Assembly: GCF_001044425.1 (NCBI RefSeq) | Contig: NZ_LFML01000122.1 | Span: forward strand, 77,491 to 141,490 | Direction: 5' to 3' | Source of the DNA: Streptomyces roseus | GTDB lineage: Bacteria > Actinomycetota > Actinomycetes > Streptomycetales > Streptomycetaceae | DNA: 64,000 nucleotides | In this document: one piece after another, positions 1 to 8,535 of the stretch | How the letters are laid out: every line of letters begins with the position of its first letter | Numbering within the stretch: position 1 is the stretch's first letter | Notes under the pieces: generated by a model | What the model was told of the DNA's origin: nothing | Seen by the model: the letters and a program-made list of their open reading frames with translations, nothing else | Databases searched by the model: none | Made by a program: the position numbers and the translations under genes

Positions 1-2
1 CG

Positions 3-524
3 TCAGGGCCTGCGGACCTCGAAGAGGAAGCAGCCGAACTCGGTGGCGCGTACGTGCACGAGGGCGGCCCGCGGGTCGGCGAAGGCCTCCGCCAGGCCCG
101 CCTCCAGAGCCGCGTCCGCTTCCTCGTCCAGGAAGAGGGCGCGGCCGCCGAGGATGCGGCCTCCGGCGTCGTAGCGGCGGACCGTGCGCAGGACCCCGGG
201 CCGGGCGAAGGGGTGGCCCTCGTCCCCGGCCGGGCCGCCGCAGTCCTCGGCGTGGATGAACACCGGGCCCTGTTCGTCGTACGCGCCGGGGTCGACGCCC
301 GCCTCGGCCGCCCAGCGGCGCAGCGGCGCGTACGAGACGAGCGCGATCCACTCCCCGCGGCGGCTGCGGCGCAGGCAGCAGCGCAGCGGGGCGCCGCCCT
401 CGGGGTCCTCGTACGGGACGCAGGGGCGGCCGGCGTCGTCGCGCTCGCGCAGGGCGGCGAGGGTCGCGGGGGCGATGGGGCGCACGGCGTGGAGCGCCGG
501 TCGGGGCGCGGATCGTGTGGTCAT
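3..524 (-). CDS. DUF1203 family protein
   Basis: This 173-residue soluble protein has the layout of the DUF1203 family, whose biochemical role is not known. The N-terminus leads into a segment ending CVPYEDPEGG, then CCLRRSRRGEWIALVSY, then a conserved FIHAEDC stretch near residues 89-95 and an aromatic C-terminus (FGCFLFEV). No signal peptide or membrane helix is visible. The gene is complete: ATG at 522-524 and TGA at 3-5. It is transcribed away from the aminopeptidase N gene, and the two share the 140-base upstream region. Family assignment is from recall of the domain pattern, so function stays open. Confidence 0.8.
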   Translation of the reverse strand: MTTRSAPRPALHAVRPIAPATLAALRERDDAGRPCVPYEDPEGGAPLRCCLRRSRRGEWIALVSYAPLRRWAAEAGVDPGAYDEQGPVFIHAEDCGGPAGDEGHPFARPGVLRTVRRYDAGGRILGGRALFLDEEADAALEAGLAEAFADPRAALVHVRATEFGCFLFEVRRP

Positions 525-664
525 GCGGCCAGAGTGGCGGTCCGGATCCGCAGAAGCTGGCGGAAATCGGACGTCGCGTTTCGCCCGTGGATTACTCGCG
601 GGCGCCCGGTCGGCCCCACGTGGAAGTATGGCGGGGCAACGTCACCATCAAAGGAGATGACCGC

Positions 665-3247
665 GTGCCTGGCACGAATCTCACCCGTGAAGAGGCTCAG
701 CAGCGGGCGAAGCTGCTCACCGTCGACTCGTACGAGGTCGAACTCGATCTCAGCGGTGCGCAGGAGGGCGGCACGTACCCGTCCGTGACCACCGTGCGGT
801 TCCGGTCCGCCGAAGCCGGCGAGACCTTCATCGACCTGGTCGCCCCGGCCGTGCACGAGGTCGTCCTGAACGGCAAGTCGCTGGACGTGGCCGAGGTCTT
901 CCGGGACGCGCGCATCGCGCTGAACCACCTCGCGGCCGGCGACAACGAGCTCCGCGTCGTCGCGGACTGCGCCTACACCAACACGGGCGAGGGCCTGCAC
1001 CGCTTCGTCGACCCGGTCGACCAGCAGGCCTACCTGTACACCCAGTTCGAGGTGCCGGACGCGCGCCGCGTGTTCGCCAGCTTCGAGCAGCCCGACCTGA
1101 AGGCGACGTTCCAGTTCACCGTGACGGCCCCCGAGGGCTGGACGGTCATCTCGAACTCCCCGACGCCCCAGGCCGCGGACGTCAAGGACAACGTCTGGCG
1201 CTTCGCGCCGACGCCGCGGATCTCCACGTACATCACGGCCCTGATCGCGGGCCCTTACCACTCGGTGCACAGCTCGTACGAGGGCCCGAACGGCCAGTCG
1301 GTGCCGCTCGGCATCTACTGCCGCCCGTCGCTGGCCGAGTTCCTGGACGCGGACGCGATCTTCGACGTGACCCGCCAGGGCTTCGACTGGTTCCAGGAGA
1401 AGTTCGCGTACGACTACCCGTTCGCCAAGTACGACCAGCTCTTCGTGCCGGAGTTCAACGCGGGCGCGATGGAGAACGCGGGCGCGGTCACCATCCGCGA
1501 CCAGTACGTCTTCCGCTCGAAGGTGACGGACGCGGCCTACGAGGGCCGCGCCGAGACGATCCTGCACGAGCTCGCGCACATGTGGTTCGGCGACCTGGTC
1601 ACCATGGAGTGGTGGAACGACCTGTGGCTGAACGAGTCGTTCGCGACGTACACCTCGGTCGCCTGCCAGGCATCCGCCGAGGGAACGAAGTGGCCGCAGG
1701 CGTGGACGACCTTCGCCAACTCCATGAAGACCTGGGCGTACCGGCAGGACCAGCTGCCGTCCACGCACCCGATCATGGCCGACATCCGTGACCTGGACGA
1801 CGTCCTGGTCAACTTCGACGGCATCACGTACGCCAAGGGCGCCTCGGTGCTCAAGCAGCTCGTCGCGTACGTGGGCACGGACGCCTTCTTCCGGGGCGTG
1901 CAGGCGTACTTCAAGGCGCACGCGTTCGGGAACACCCGTCTGTCGGACCTGCTGGGCGCCCTGGAGAAGACCTCGGGCCGCGATCTGACCGCCTGGTCGA
2001 AGGCGTGGCTGGAGACGGCCGGCATCAACGTCCTGCGCCCCCGCGTCGAGACGGCCGCGGACGGCACGATCACGGCGTTCACGGTCAGCCAGGAGGCCCC
2101 GGCGCTGCCCGTGGGCGCGAAGGGCGAGCCGACGCTGCGCCCGCACCGCATCGCGATCGGCCTGTACGACCTCGACGCCGCCGGCAAGCTGGTCCGTACG
2201 GACCGCGTCGAGCTGGACATCGACGGCGCGCTGACCGAGGTTCCGGAGCTGGTCGGCCGGGCCCGCCCGGCCGTCGTGCTGCTGAACGACGACGACCTGT
2301 CGTACGCCAAGGTCCGTCTGGACGAGGTCTCACTGGAGAACGTCACCGCGCACCTGGGCGACTTCACCGAGTCGCTGCCGCGGGCGCTGTGCTGGGCCTC
2401 GGCCTGGGACATGACCCGTGACGGCGAGCTGGCCACGCGCGACTACCTCGCGCTGGTCCTGTCGGGCATCGGCAAGGAGTCGGACATCGGCGTCGTCCAG
2501 TCGCTGCACCGCCAGGTGAAGCTGGCCCTGGACCTGTACGCGGACCCGGCGTGGCGGGATCAGGGTCTGGCGACCTGGACCGAGGCCGCGCTGGAGCACC
2601 TGCGCGGCGCCGAGCCGGGCAGCGACCACCAGCTGGCGTGGGCCCGCGCGTTCGCGGCGACGGCGCGCACCGAGGGGCAGCTGACGTTCCTGTCGGCGCT
2701 GCTCGACGGTACGGCCGAGGTCGAGGGCCTGGTCGTGGACACGGAGCTGCGGTGGGCGTTCCTGGAGCGCCTGGTCGCCACGGGTGTCCTGGGCGACGCG
2801 GCCATCGACGCGGAGCTGGAGCGCGACCGTACGGCGGCGGGCGAGCGCCACGCGGCCACGGCGCGGGCCGCGCGTCCGACGGCCGAGGCCAAGGCGGAGG
2901 CCTGGGCCTCGCTGGTGGAGTCCGCGGACCTGCCGAACGCGGTGCAGGAGGCGGTGATCGGCGGTTTCGTCCAGACCGACCAGCGCGAGCTGCTGACCCC
3001 GTACACCGAGAAGTTCTTCGCGGTGGTCAAGGGCATCTGGGACGAGCGCAGCCACGAGATCGCCCAGCAGATCGCGGTGGGCCTCTACCCCTCGCTCCAG
3101 GTCTCCGAGCAGACCCTGGCGGCGACGGACGCCTGGCTGGCCTCGGCGGAGCCGAACGCGGCGCTGCGCCGGCTGATCTCGGAGTCCCGCTCGGGCGTGG
3201 AGCGCGCCCTGAAGGCCCGCTCCGCGGACGCGGCGTCGGCTTCCTGA
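665..3247 (+). CDS. pepN: Aminopeptidase N (M1 family metallopeptidase)
   Basis: This cytoplasmic zinc exopeptidase of about 860 residues removes N-terminal amino acids from peptides. The M1 substrate-binding motif GAMEN is at residues 267-271. The zinc site is HELAH at 301-305, with the third ligand Glu324 in the WLNE segment after the usual 18-residue gap. An ERAP1-like helical C-terminal domain follows. The length is normal for actinobacterial PepN. I start at GTG 665 because AAGGAG lies 651-656, eight bases upstream. An in-frame ATG at 515 would add about 50 residues unlike the family and would run into the divergent neighbour. A 12-bp hairpin lies just past the stop. Confidence 0.97.
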   Translation: MPGTNLTREEAQQRAKLLTVDSYEVELDLSGAQEGGTYPSVTTVRFRSAEAGETFIDLVAPAVHEVVLNGKSLDVAEVFRDARIALNHLAAGDNELRVVADCAYTNTGEGLHRFVDPVDQQAYLYTQFEVPDARRVFASFEQPDLKATFQFTVTAPEGWTVISNSPTPQAADVKDNVWRFAPTPRISTYITALIAGPYHSVHSSYEGPNGQSVPLGIYCRPSLAEFLDADAIFDVTRQGFDWFQEKFAYDYPFAKYDQLFVPEFNAGAMENAGAVTIRDQYVFRSKVTDAAYEGRAETILHELAHMWFGDLVTMEWWNDLWLNESFATYTSVACQASAEGTKWPQAWTTFANSMKTWAYRQDQLPSTHPIMADIRDLDDVLVNFDGITYAKGASVLKQLVAYVGTDAFFRGVQAYFKAHAFGNTRLSDLLGALEKTSGRDLTAWSKAWLETAGINVLRPRVETAADGTITAFTVSQEAPALPVGAKGEPTLRPHRIAIGLYDLDAAGKLVRTDRVELDIDGALTEVPELVGRARPAVVLLNDDDLSYAKVRLDEVSLENVTAHLGDFTESLPRALCWASAWDMTRDGELATRDYLALVLSGIGKESDIGVVQSLHRQVKLALDLYADPAWRDQGLATWTEAALEHLRGAEPGSDHQLAWARAFAATARTEGQLTFLSALLDGTAEVEGLVVDTELRWAFLERLVATGVLGDAAIDAELERDRTAAGERHAATARAARPTAEAKAEAWASLVESADLPNAVQEAVIGGFVQTDQRELLTPYTEKFFAVVKGIWDERSHEIAQQIAVGLYPSLQVSEQTLAATDAWLASAEPNAALRRLISESRSGVERALKARSADAASAS

Positions 3248-3273
3248 CCCGCCCCCGCCCCGCAGCCTGACCT

Positions 3274-3313
3274 CCGGTGCCCCCGTCCCGCTCCCGCGGG
3301 CCGGGGGCACCGG
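3274..3313. terminator. Bidirectional hairpin between pepN and the LysR gene
   Basis: Perfect 12-bp inverted repeat (CCGGTGCCCCCG at 3274-3285 with its complement at 3302-3313) around a 16-base loop. It lies in the 73-base gap between two converging genes. There is no T run, as is usual in high-GC actinobacteria. Confidence 0.7.
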
Positions 3314-3320
3314 TGTGCGG

Positions 3321-4226
3321 TCACGGATTGCGGTGCGCGGCCACGGTGCGCAGGGCCGCCAGGACCCTGGAGACCGCCGGGGCGGATTCGCCGCCGCGCC
3401 GGGTGGCCGCCAGGACGTGGCGGGTGGGGCGGTCGTGGACCAGGACGCGCACCGCCACCCCCGAGGCCCGGCTCGACACCATGCGCGGGACGAGGGCCAC
3501 GCCCATCCCGGCCTCGACCATGGCCAGGATCGCGGTCCAGCCGGACGCCGAGTGCGCCTGTTCCGGGACGAAGCCGGCGGCCTCGCAGGCGTTGCGGGCG
3601 ATCTCCTGCCACGGGCCGCTGCCCCCGTAGATCCACCGGTCCCCGGAGAGGTCCGCCAGCCGCAGCGCCGGCGCCGCCGCGAGGGGGTGGTCCGGCGGGA
3701 GGGCCACGTCGAGGGGGTCCTCCAGCAGCGTGATGCGGGTGAACCGCGGGTCCCGGGCGGTGGGGGCGTGCGCCGCCAGGGAGAGGGCCAGGTCCACGGC
3801 GCCGGCGGCCAGCAGCTCGTACGACTGCGCCGCCTCGGTCTCCCGTACGCGCACCTCCACCCCGGGATGGCTGCGCCGCAGCGCCGCCACCGCCGGGACC
3901 ACCAGCACCGGCACGGCCGTGGAGAAGGCCCCGATCCGGACCTCCCCCACCTCCCCCGCCAGATAGCCGGCCAGCTCGGCGTCCGCCCGCTCCAGCTGCG
4001 CGAACACCGCCTCCACGTGCCGCAGTACGAGGTGCGCCGCGTCCGTGAGCCGGACCCGGCGTCCCTGCGCCTCCAGCAGCGGCACGCCCACCTGCCGGGC
4101 GAGATTGGTCAGCTGCTGCGAAACGGCCGAGGGCGTCATGTGCAGCGCCTCGGCCGTCGCGGTGACGGTCCCCCGGTCGGCGAGGGTCCGCAGGATCCGC
4201 AGCTTCTTGATGTCCCACTCGGTCAT
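3321..4226 (-). CDS. LysR-family transcriptional regulator
   Basis: This 301-residue regulator has a winged HTH at residues 1-60 (TVTATAEALHMTPSAVSQQLTNL) and a periplasmic-binding-like effector domain from about 90 to 290 (GEVRIGAFSTAVPVLV opens the first lobe). Family members bind a small effector and usually activate a neighbouring gene. The gene starts only 9 bases after the stop of the upstream EamA transporter on the same strand, so it is probably co-transcribed with it and may regulate it. The effector cannot be read from sequence. Confidence 0.9.
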   Translation of the reverse strand: MTEWDIKKLRILRTLADRGTVTATAEALHMTPSAVSQQLTNLARQVGVPLLEAQGRRVRLTDAAHLVLRHVEAVFAQLERADAELAGYLAGEVGEVRIGAFSTAVPVLVVPAVAALRRSHPGVEVRVRETEAAQSYELLAAGAVDLALSLAAHAPTARDPRFTRITLLEDPLDVALPPDHPLAAAPALRLADLSGDRWIYGGSGPWQEIARNACEAAGFVPEQAHSASGWTAILAMVEAGMGVALVPRMVSSRASGVAVRVLVHDRPTRHVLAATRRGGESAPAVSRVLAALRTVAAHRNP

Positions 4227-4235
4227 GGACCGAAC

Positions 4236-5165
4236 CTACCGGCGGGCCCCCAGGCTCACGCCGCCGAGGATCAGCGCCATGCAGAGCAGCTCGGCCGGGC
4301 CCGTCCGCTCGCCCAGCAGGAGGAGGCCGAGGCCGGCGACGCACACCGGCTGGAGGTAGTAGACGACTCCCGCCCGGGCCGCGCCGATGATCGAGACGGC
4401 CTTGTTCCAGGCGAAGAAGGCGACGGCCGAGGACATGACGCCGACGTAGAGCAGCATCCCGCCGGTGCCCGGTGTGACCTCGAAACCGCCCTGGACGGTG
4501 AGGGACACGGCGTAGGCGGGGGCCAGCATCAGCGCGCCGAGCACGAAGGTGGTGATCAGGAAGGCCGGTCCGCCGAGCTCGGCGGGCTTGCGCTTGAGCA
4601 GCGCGCTGTACGTGGCGAACGACAGCGCGGCGGCGAACATCCACAGGTCGCCGGCCCCGAAGTCGACGTCGAGCGAGCCGTCCCCGACGAGGAGCAGCAC
4701 CCCGAACGCGGCGAGCAGCAGTCCGAAGGTCCGCCGGACGCCGAGCCGTTCGCCGCCGAGTCGGGCGTACAGCGCCATGACCACCGGTGAGGCGGCCATG
4801 ATCATGCCCATGTTGGAGGCGGAGGTGGTCAGTCCGGCCTGGTGGACCAGCGTGTTGTAGAGGGCGACGCCGAACAGCGAGGCGAGGGCGATGAATCCGA
4901 GGTGGCGGCGGATCAGCGCCCGCTGCCGCCAGGCCTGGCGGGCCGCGAAGGGGGCGACGGCGAGGGTCGCGATGATCCAGCGCCAGAACACGGCCTGGAC
5001 GGGCGGGACGCTGTCGGCCATCCCCCGGGTGGCGACGAAGCTGCCGGACCAGACGACCGTCGCGACCAGGGCGAGGAGGAGGCCGAGTCCGGTGGACCCC
5101 TTGGCCGCCCCCCGGCTGCCGGGCGTGTGCTGTGCGACGGTACGGACCCTGTCCATGACGGCCAC
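4236..5165 (-). CDS. EamA/DMT-family transporter
   Basis: This inner-membrane protein of 309 residues is predicted to have ten helices, arranged as two EamA repeats of five helices (about 27-155 and 170-305). The drug/metabolite transporter superfamily exports amino acids, metabolites or drugs; the substrate here is unknown. I use GTG at 5165 because GGGGGA stands at a good distance. ATG at 5156 is the alternative. A perfect GGTCTGACC-centred palindrome lies 31-45 bases upstream. It sits between a second EamA gene and a LysR gene on the same strand. Confidence 0.9.
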   Translation of the reverse strand: MAVMDRVRTVAQHTPGSRGAAKGSTGLGLLLALVATVVWSGSFVATRGMADSVPPVQAVFWRWIIATLAVAPFAARQAWRQRALIRRHLGFIALASLFGVALYNTLVHQAGLTTSASNMGMIMAASPVVMALYARLGGERLGVRRTFGLLLAAFGVLLLVGDGSLDVDFGAGDLWMFAAALSFATYSALLKRKPAELGGPAFLITTFVLGALMLAPAYAVSLTVQGGFEVTPGTGGMLLYVGVMSSAVAFFAWNKAVSIIGAARAGVVYYLQPVCVAGLGLLLLGERTGPAELLCMALILGGVSLGARR

Positions 5166-5195
5166 GGTGTGTCTCCCCCTCGGGTGCTGGTCTGA

Positions 5196-5210
5196 TCAGG
5201 TCTGACCTGA
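5196..5210. promoter_or_regulatory. Candidate FadR/GntR-type operator
   Basis: The 15-base sequence TCAGGTCTGACCTGA is a perfect 7-1-7 palindrome. Its core GGTCTGACC matches the GGTCnGACC core known for FadR/LldR-type GntR regulators. It lies 31-45 bases before the EamA start at 5165. No GntR gene is in the window, so the binding protein is inferred only from the core match. Confidence 0.45.
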
Positions 5211-5217
5211 AGTGGTT

Positions 5218-6153
5218 CTACCGTCGCACCGGTACATCCGTGAGGTCCATCGAAATGTTTCGATCGTTCTCTTCAGTAGAACTGAAAGGTTCCACCTTGG
5301 TGCCGGCGGCGAACAGCTGGCCCGCGACCGTGGCCCCGAAGGCGATCGCCATGCCCAGCACCTGCACCGGGGAGAGCGCCTGCCCGAGGGCCGCCCAGCC
5401 GATGGCGGCCGCGGTGAGGGGGGAGAGCGGACCGAGCAGGGTGACCGAGGTGGCGGTGAGCCGGCCGATCCCGCGGAACCAGAGCCAGTACGCGATGCCG
5501 GTGTTGATCAGCATCATGTAGCCGTAGCCGAGGAAGGCCTTGCCGTCGAGCGCGGGCGGCGCGCCCTCGACCAGCGCCGCGACGGGGATGATGACCAGCC
5601 CGCCCGCGGTGAGCTGCCAGCCGGTCAGGGCCAGCGGGCCGACCCCCTCCGGACGTCCCCAGCGCTTGGTCATGACCGTGCCGGCGGCCATGGAGGCGGA
5701 GGAGACGACACCGGCGACGATGCCGACGAGGTCCAGTCGGGCCGCCGCGGTCAGGACCACCATGCTCACGCCGAACGCCCCCGCCACGGCGGCGAGTACG
5801 GTCCGCAGCCGCGCCCGCTCCCCGAGGACGAGGGCGGCGAGCGCGACGACGAACAGCGGCCCGGCGGAGCCGAGGACGGCCGCCACCCCGCCGGGGAGCC
5901 GGTAGGCGGAGAGGAAGAGCAGCGGGAAGAAGGCGCCGATGTTGAGGGTGCCGAGGACGGCGGACTTCCACCACCACGCGCCGGTCGGGAGCCGACGGGC
6001 CAGGGCCGTGAGCAGCAGTCCGGCGGGCAGGGCCCGCATGACCCCGGTGAACAGGGGCCGGTCGGGCGGGAGCAGTTCGGTGGCGACGGCGTAGGTCGAG
6101 CCCCAGGAGATCGGGGCGAGGGCGGTCAGGGCGACGGTGGCGAGACGCTTCAT
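5218..6153 (-). CDS. EamA/DMT-family transporter (second copy)
   Basis: This 311-residue protein is predicted to have ten membrane helices in two EamA repeats, opening MKRLATVALTALAPISWGSTY. The C-terminus adds about 25 hydrophilic residues after the last helix (TKVEPFSS...). It is probably an exporter of small metabolites or drugs, substrate unknown. ATG at 6153 starts right at the first helix. It differs clearly in sequence from the EamA protein encoded just downstream, so the two are not a recent duplication. It follows the MFS gene by 83 bases on the same strand. Confidence 0.9.
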   Translation of the reverse strand: MKRLATVALTALAPISWGSTYAVATELLPPDRPLFTGVMRALPAGLLLTALARRLPTGAWWWKSAVLGTLNIGAFFPLLFLSAYRLPGGVAAVLGSAGPLFVVALAALVLGERARLRTVLAAVAGAFGVSMVVLTAAARLDLVGIVAGVVSSASMAAGTVMTKRWGRPEGVGPLALTGWQLTAGGLVIIPVAALVEGAPPALDGKAFLGYGYMMLINTGIAYWLWFRGIGRLTATSVTLLGPLSPLTAAAIGWAALGQALSPVQVLGMAIAFGATVAGQLFAAGTKVEPFSSTEENDRNISMDLTDVPVRR

Positions 6154-6236
6154 GGCGGGTGACTCCTCGAACGGATGAGGAACGCGGGACGGAAGAGGTG
6201 GGGCGGGCGGGACCGGAGCCGACCCGGCCGGGCGGC

Positions 6237-7535
6237 TCAGAGCGCCGGGGCCGGAGCCGGCTTCGCCCCCGGGCTCCGCGGGGCCGAGGCGGCCGCCACG
6301 GCCGACGGCCGCGGGTACACCGCCTCGGCGGGCAGTCGGCGCTCCAGCCGGACCAGGGCGAGGGCGGCCCCGGCGGCGGCGAGGGCGAGGACGGCCCAGG
6401 GCAGCCGGCCGTCGACGGCGAGCAGGGCGGTGAAGAGCGAGGGGGCCAGGGCCGAGGCCAGCGAGTGGGAGACCTGGTAGGTGGCCAGGTAGCGGCCGCG
6501 CACGGCTTCCGGGGCGGCGGAGACCGACAGGGCGCCGCTGGAGGGGCTGTGCACCAGCTCGCCCAGGGTGTAGACGACGACGATGACCATCAGGGAGACC
6601 AGGGTGGCGCTCTGCCCGGGGCGCAGGGTGCCGAGCACGATCTGCCCGGTGAAGGCGGCGGCGAAGAGCAGCGCGCCGAGCGCGGCGGAGCGGGTGCGGC
6701 GGGCTCCGTGGCGGCGGACCCGGCCCGCGACGAGGACGCCGATCCCGGCGCACAGGACGGTGTTGAGGGTGAAGGCGGCTCCCGTGAGGGAGTCGGGCCC
6801 GTGCAGCCAGGTGGCGATGTAGAGCGGGAAGAGCACGGACAGGGCGGCGTAGCCCAGCGCGGTCAGGAAGTTGGCGGCGGTCAGGGCGAGGAAGGGCCGG
6901 TCGCCCAGGACCATCCGGTAGCCGGCGGCGGGCCGCCCGGCGCCGGCCGGCGGCGCGCCGTGCACCCGGCGGACCCGGCGGACGAGCAGTCCGGCGAGGG
7001 CGAAGGCCAGTGCGTTGCCCCAGACGGTATAGGTGAAGGCGGCCGTCCCCCACAGGGCGAGCACTCCGGAGACGATCAGGGCCCCGGCGCCCATCCCGGC
7101 GTTCTGCAGGGCGCGCAGCGAGGCCTGGAGCCGGTCCCGGTCGGCGCCGCGCGCGACCTCTCCGATCAGGGACTGCTGGACCGCGGGGAAGGAGCGGTCG
7201 GCCAGGGCGGTGACGAGGGCGACGGCCGCGAAGGCGGCCAGCGAGCCGGCGAAGGGGTAGAGCGCGAAGCCGAGGGCGCGGACCCCGTAGAGGGCGAGCA
7301 CGATCCGCCTGGCACCGAACCGGTCGACGGCCGAGCCGGCCAGCGGGAGGAACGCCAGCCCCGCCAGGCCGGTGACGGTCATCACCAGGCCGACGAGGGC
7401 GAAGGAGAGGCCGGTGACGTGGTGGAAGAAGACGAGCGAGAACGGGACGTACATCCCGGTCCCGACCGCGCTGACGCCGGCGCCGGCGAGCAGGGACCGC
7501 TCCCCCGCCACCGTTGCTCCCCTGGACATGTCCAT
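6237..7535 (-). CDS. MFS transporter, drug-efflux type
   Basis: This 432-residue protein is predicted to have 12 helices. The loop after helix 2 carries the MFS pattern as SAVDRFGARRIVL, the version of motif A seen in DHA1-like efflux pumps. ATG 7535 is preceded by GGGGGGAAG. It is divergent from a MarR gene, and the 104-base gap holds four repeats of a 9-base motif. That arrangement is typical of a MarR-repressed exporter. The substrate is unknown; antibiotic or aromatic compound efflux is a fair guess. Confidence 0.92.
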   Translation of the reverse strand: MDMSRGATVAGERSLLAGAGVSAVGTGMYVPFSLVFFHHVTGLSFALVGLVMTVTGLAGLAFLPLAGSAVDRFGARRIVLALYGVRALGFALYPFAGSLAAFAAVALVTALADRSFPAVQQSLIGEVARGADRDRLQASLRALQNAGMGAGALIVSGVLALWGTAAFTYTVWGNALAFALAGLLVRRVRRVHGAPPAGAGRPAAGYRMVLGDRPFLALTAANFLTALGYAALSVLFPLYIATWLHGPDSLTGAAFTLNTVLCAGIGVLVAGRVRRHGARRTRSAALGALLFAAAFTGQIVLGTLRPGQSATLVSLMVIVVVYTLGELVHSPSSGALSVSAAPEAVRGRYLATYQVSHSLASALAPSLFTALLAVDGRLPWAVLALAAAGAALALVRLERRLPAEAVYPRPSAVAAASAPRSPGAKPAPAPAL

Positions 7536-7546
7536 CGCTTCCCCCC

Positions 7547-7600
7547 AAGTAGGTCGATGACAAGTAGCTTACTCCTAAGCTACTTTTCGTCAAGCAACTT
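7547..7600. promoter_or_regulatory. Four-repeat MarR operator array
   Basis: Four 9-base elements start exactly every 15 bases: AAGTAGGTC (7547), AAGTAGCTT (7562), AAGCTACTT (7577) and AAGCAACTT (7592). The middle two form a perfect 10-bp inverted repeat (7562-7571 with 7576-7585). The array fills the gap between the divergent MFS and MarR genes, so it should control both. Binding by the adjacent MarR protein is inferred. Confidence 0.75.
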
Positions 7601-7639
7601 TCTTGCGAACTACCGGAGGGAGACTCGATACTTGGGGGC

Positions 7640-8143
7640 ATGACCGAGGCCAGCAAAGACGCCGTCGACGCGATCATCGACCAGTGGCACGCCGTGCGAC
7701 CCGACCTGGAAACCACCCCCATGGCCGTCTTCGGCCGCATCTACCGGATCGCCCGGACCGTGGGGGACGCGGTGGAGCGGGCCTACGCCCCGTACGGGAT
7801 CTCGCGCGGCGAGTTCGACGTCGTGGCCACGCTGCGCCGCTCCGGCGCCCCGTACACGCTCTCGCCGCGCCAGCTGTCGGCCACGCTCATGCTCACGACG
7901 GGCGGCATGACGGGGCGCCTGGACAAGCTGGAGAAGGCGGGCCTGCTCTTCCGCACGCCCGATCCGCACGACCGGCGCGGGCTGCGGGTGACGATCACCG
8001 ACCGGGGGCTCGCCCTCATCGACGAGGCCGTCGCGGCCGGGCTGGAGGTGCAGCGCGCCGCGCTCAAGGGGCTCGGCGAGGAGGAGGTCGCCGTCCTGGG
8101 GGGCCTGCTCCGCAAGCTGACGGCCGACGTCCAGGGAGCCTGA
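7640..8143 (+). CDS. MarR-family transcriptional regulator
   Basis: This 167-residue dimeric winged-helix regulator has the DNA-binding core at about residues 60-120: YTLSPRQLSATLMLTTGGMTGRLDKLEKAGLL, then the wing DPHDRRGLRVTITDRG. MarR proteins usually repress themselves and a divergent exporter until a phenolic or other ligand binds. The divergent MFS gene and the repeat array between them fit this. The ribosome site is unclear: GGAGGG is 20 bases upstream and a G run touches the ATG, so the start could be slightly off. Confidence 0.93.
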   Translation: MTEASKDAVDAIIDQWHAVRPDLETTPMAVFGRIYRIARTVGDAVERAYAPYGISRGEFDVVATLRRSGAPYTLSPRQLSATLMLTTGGMTGRLDKLEKAGLLFRTPDPHDRRGLRVTITDRGLALIDEAVAAGLEVQRAALKGLGEEEVAVLGGLLRKLTADVQGA

Positions 8144-8165
8144 CGCGGCCCCGCGAAAGCACGAC

Positions 8166-8226
8166 GGAGCGCCGGAGGTCCGCACCGGAGCCGGGAAGGC
8201 AGCGGTCTGCGGACCCCCGGCGCTCC
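8166..8226. terminator. Hairpin between convergent marR and small membrane gene
   Basis: A 19-base inverted repeat (8166-8184 with 8208-8226) pairs at 18 of 19 positions around a 23-base loop. It sits between two converging genes and so probably terminates both transcripts. The loop is long for an intrinsic terminator. Confidence 0.55.
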
Positions 8227-8275
8227 GGAGGTCTGATGGCGGCAGACCCCTAGCGGGGCCGGCCGTTCAGCCTGT

Positions 8276-8515
8276 TCAGTTGGCGGTCTGCCGCTTGTCC
8301 GACTTGTCGAGGACCATCACCAGGCCCGCGATGACCAGGAACAGCACGATCGGCGTGGCCACGTACAGGCCGAGCGTCTGGGCAATGCTCAGGCCCGGGC
8401 CCGGGTCGTCGCCGTCGTCGCGGGCCACCGCGAGGGCGGGAGACGTCATCAGCAGCATCATCAGCGTCGATCCGGCCGTGACGGCGCCGGCGCGCAGAGC
8501 GTTCTTCTTGTCCAC
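8276..8515 (-). CDS. Small membrane protein, unknown function
   Basis: This 79-residue protein starts at GTG 8515. A positively charged start (MDKKNALRAG) leads into a signal-like hydrophobic segment ending SPALAVA (residues 10-30). A short acidic stretch DDGDDPGPG follows, then one membrane helix (about 48-70) and a charged tail DKSDKRQTAN. This pattern fits a membrane protein with a small outside loop. No named family is recognised. The upstream ribosome site is weak. It lies just beyond the malQ stop, separated by 20 bases, and may be read from the malQ transcript. Confidence 0.65.
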   Translation of the reverse strand: MDKKNALRAGAVTAGSTLMMLLMTSPALAVARDDGDDPGPGLSIAQTLGLYVATPIVLFLVIAGLVMVLDKSDKRQTAN

Positions 8516-8535
8516 GGTGCAAACGTAGCGAACAC

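Noticed and set aside
521..2146. Long open frame antisense to pepN, and many similar ones in the window
   Set aside because: In GC-rich DNA the opposite strand of a gene often stays open. The products are Arg/Gly/Pro-rich, lack motifs and overlap a certain gene.
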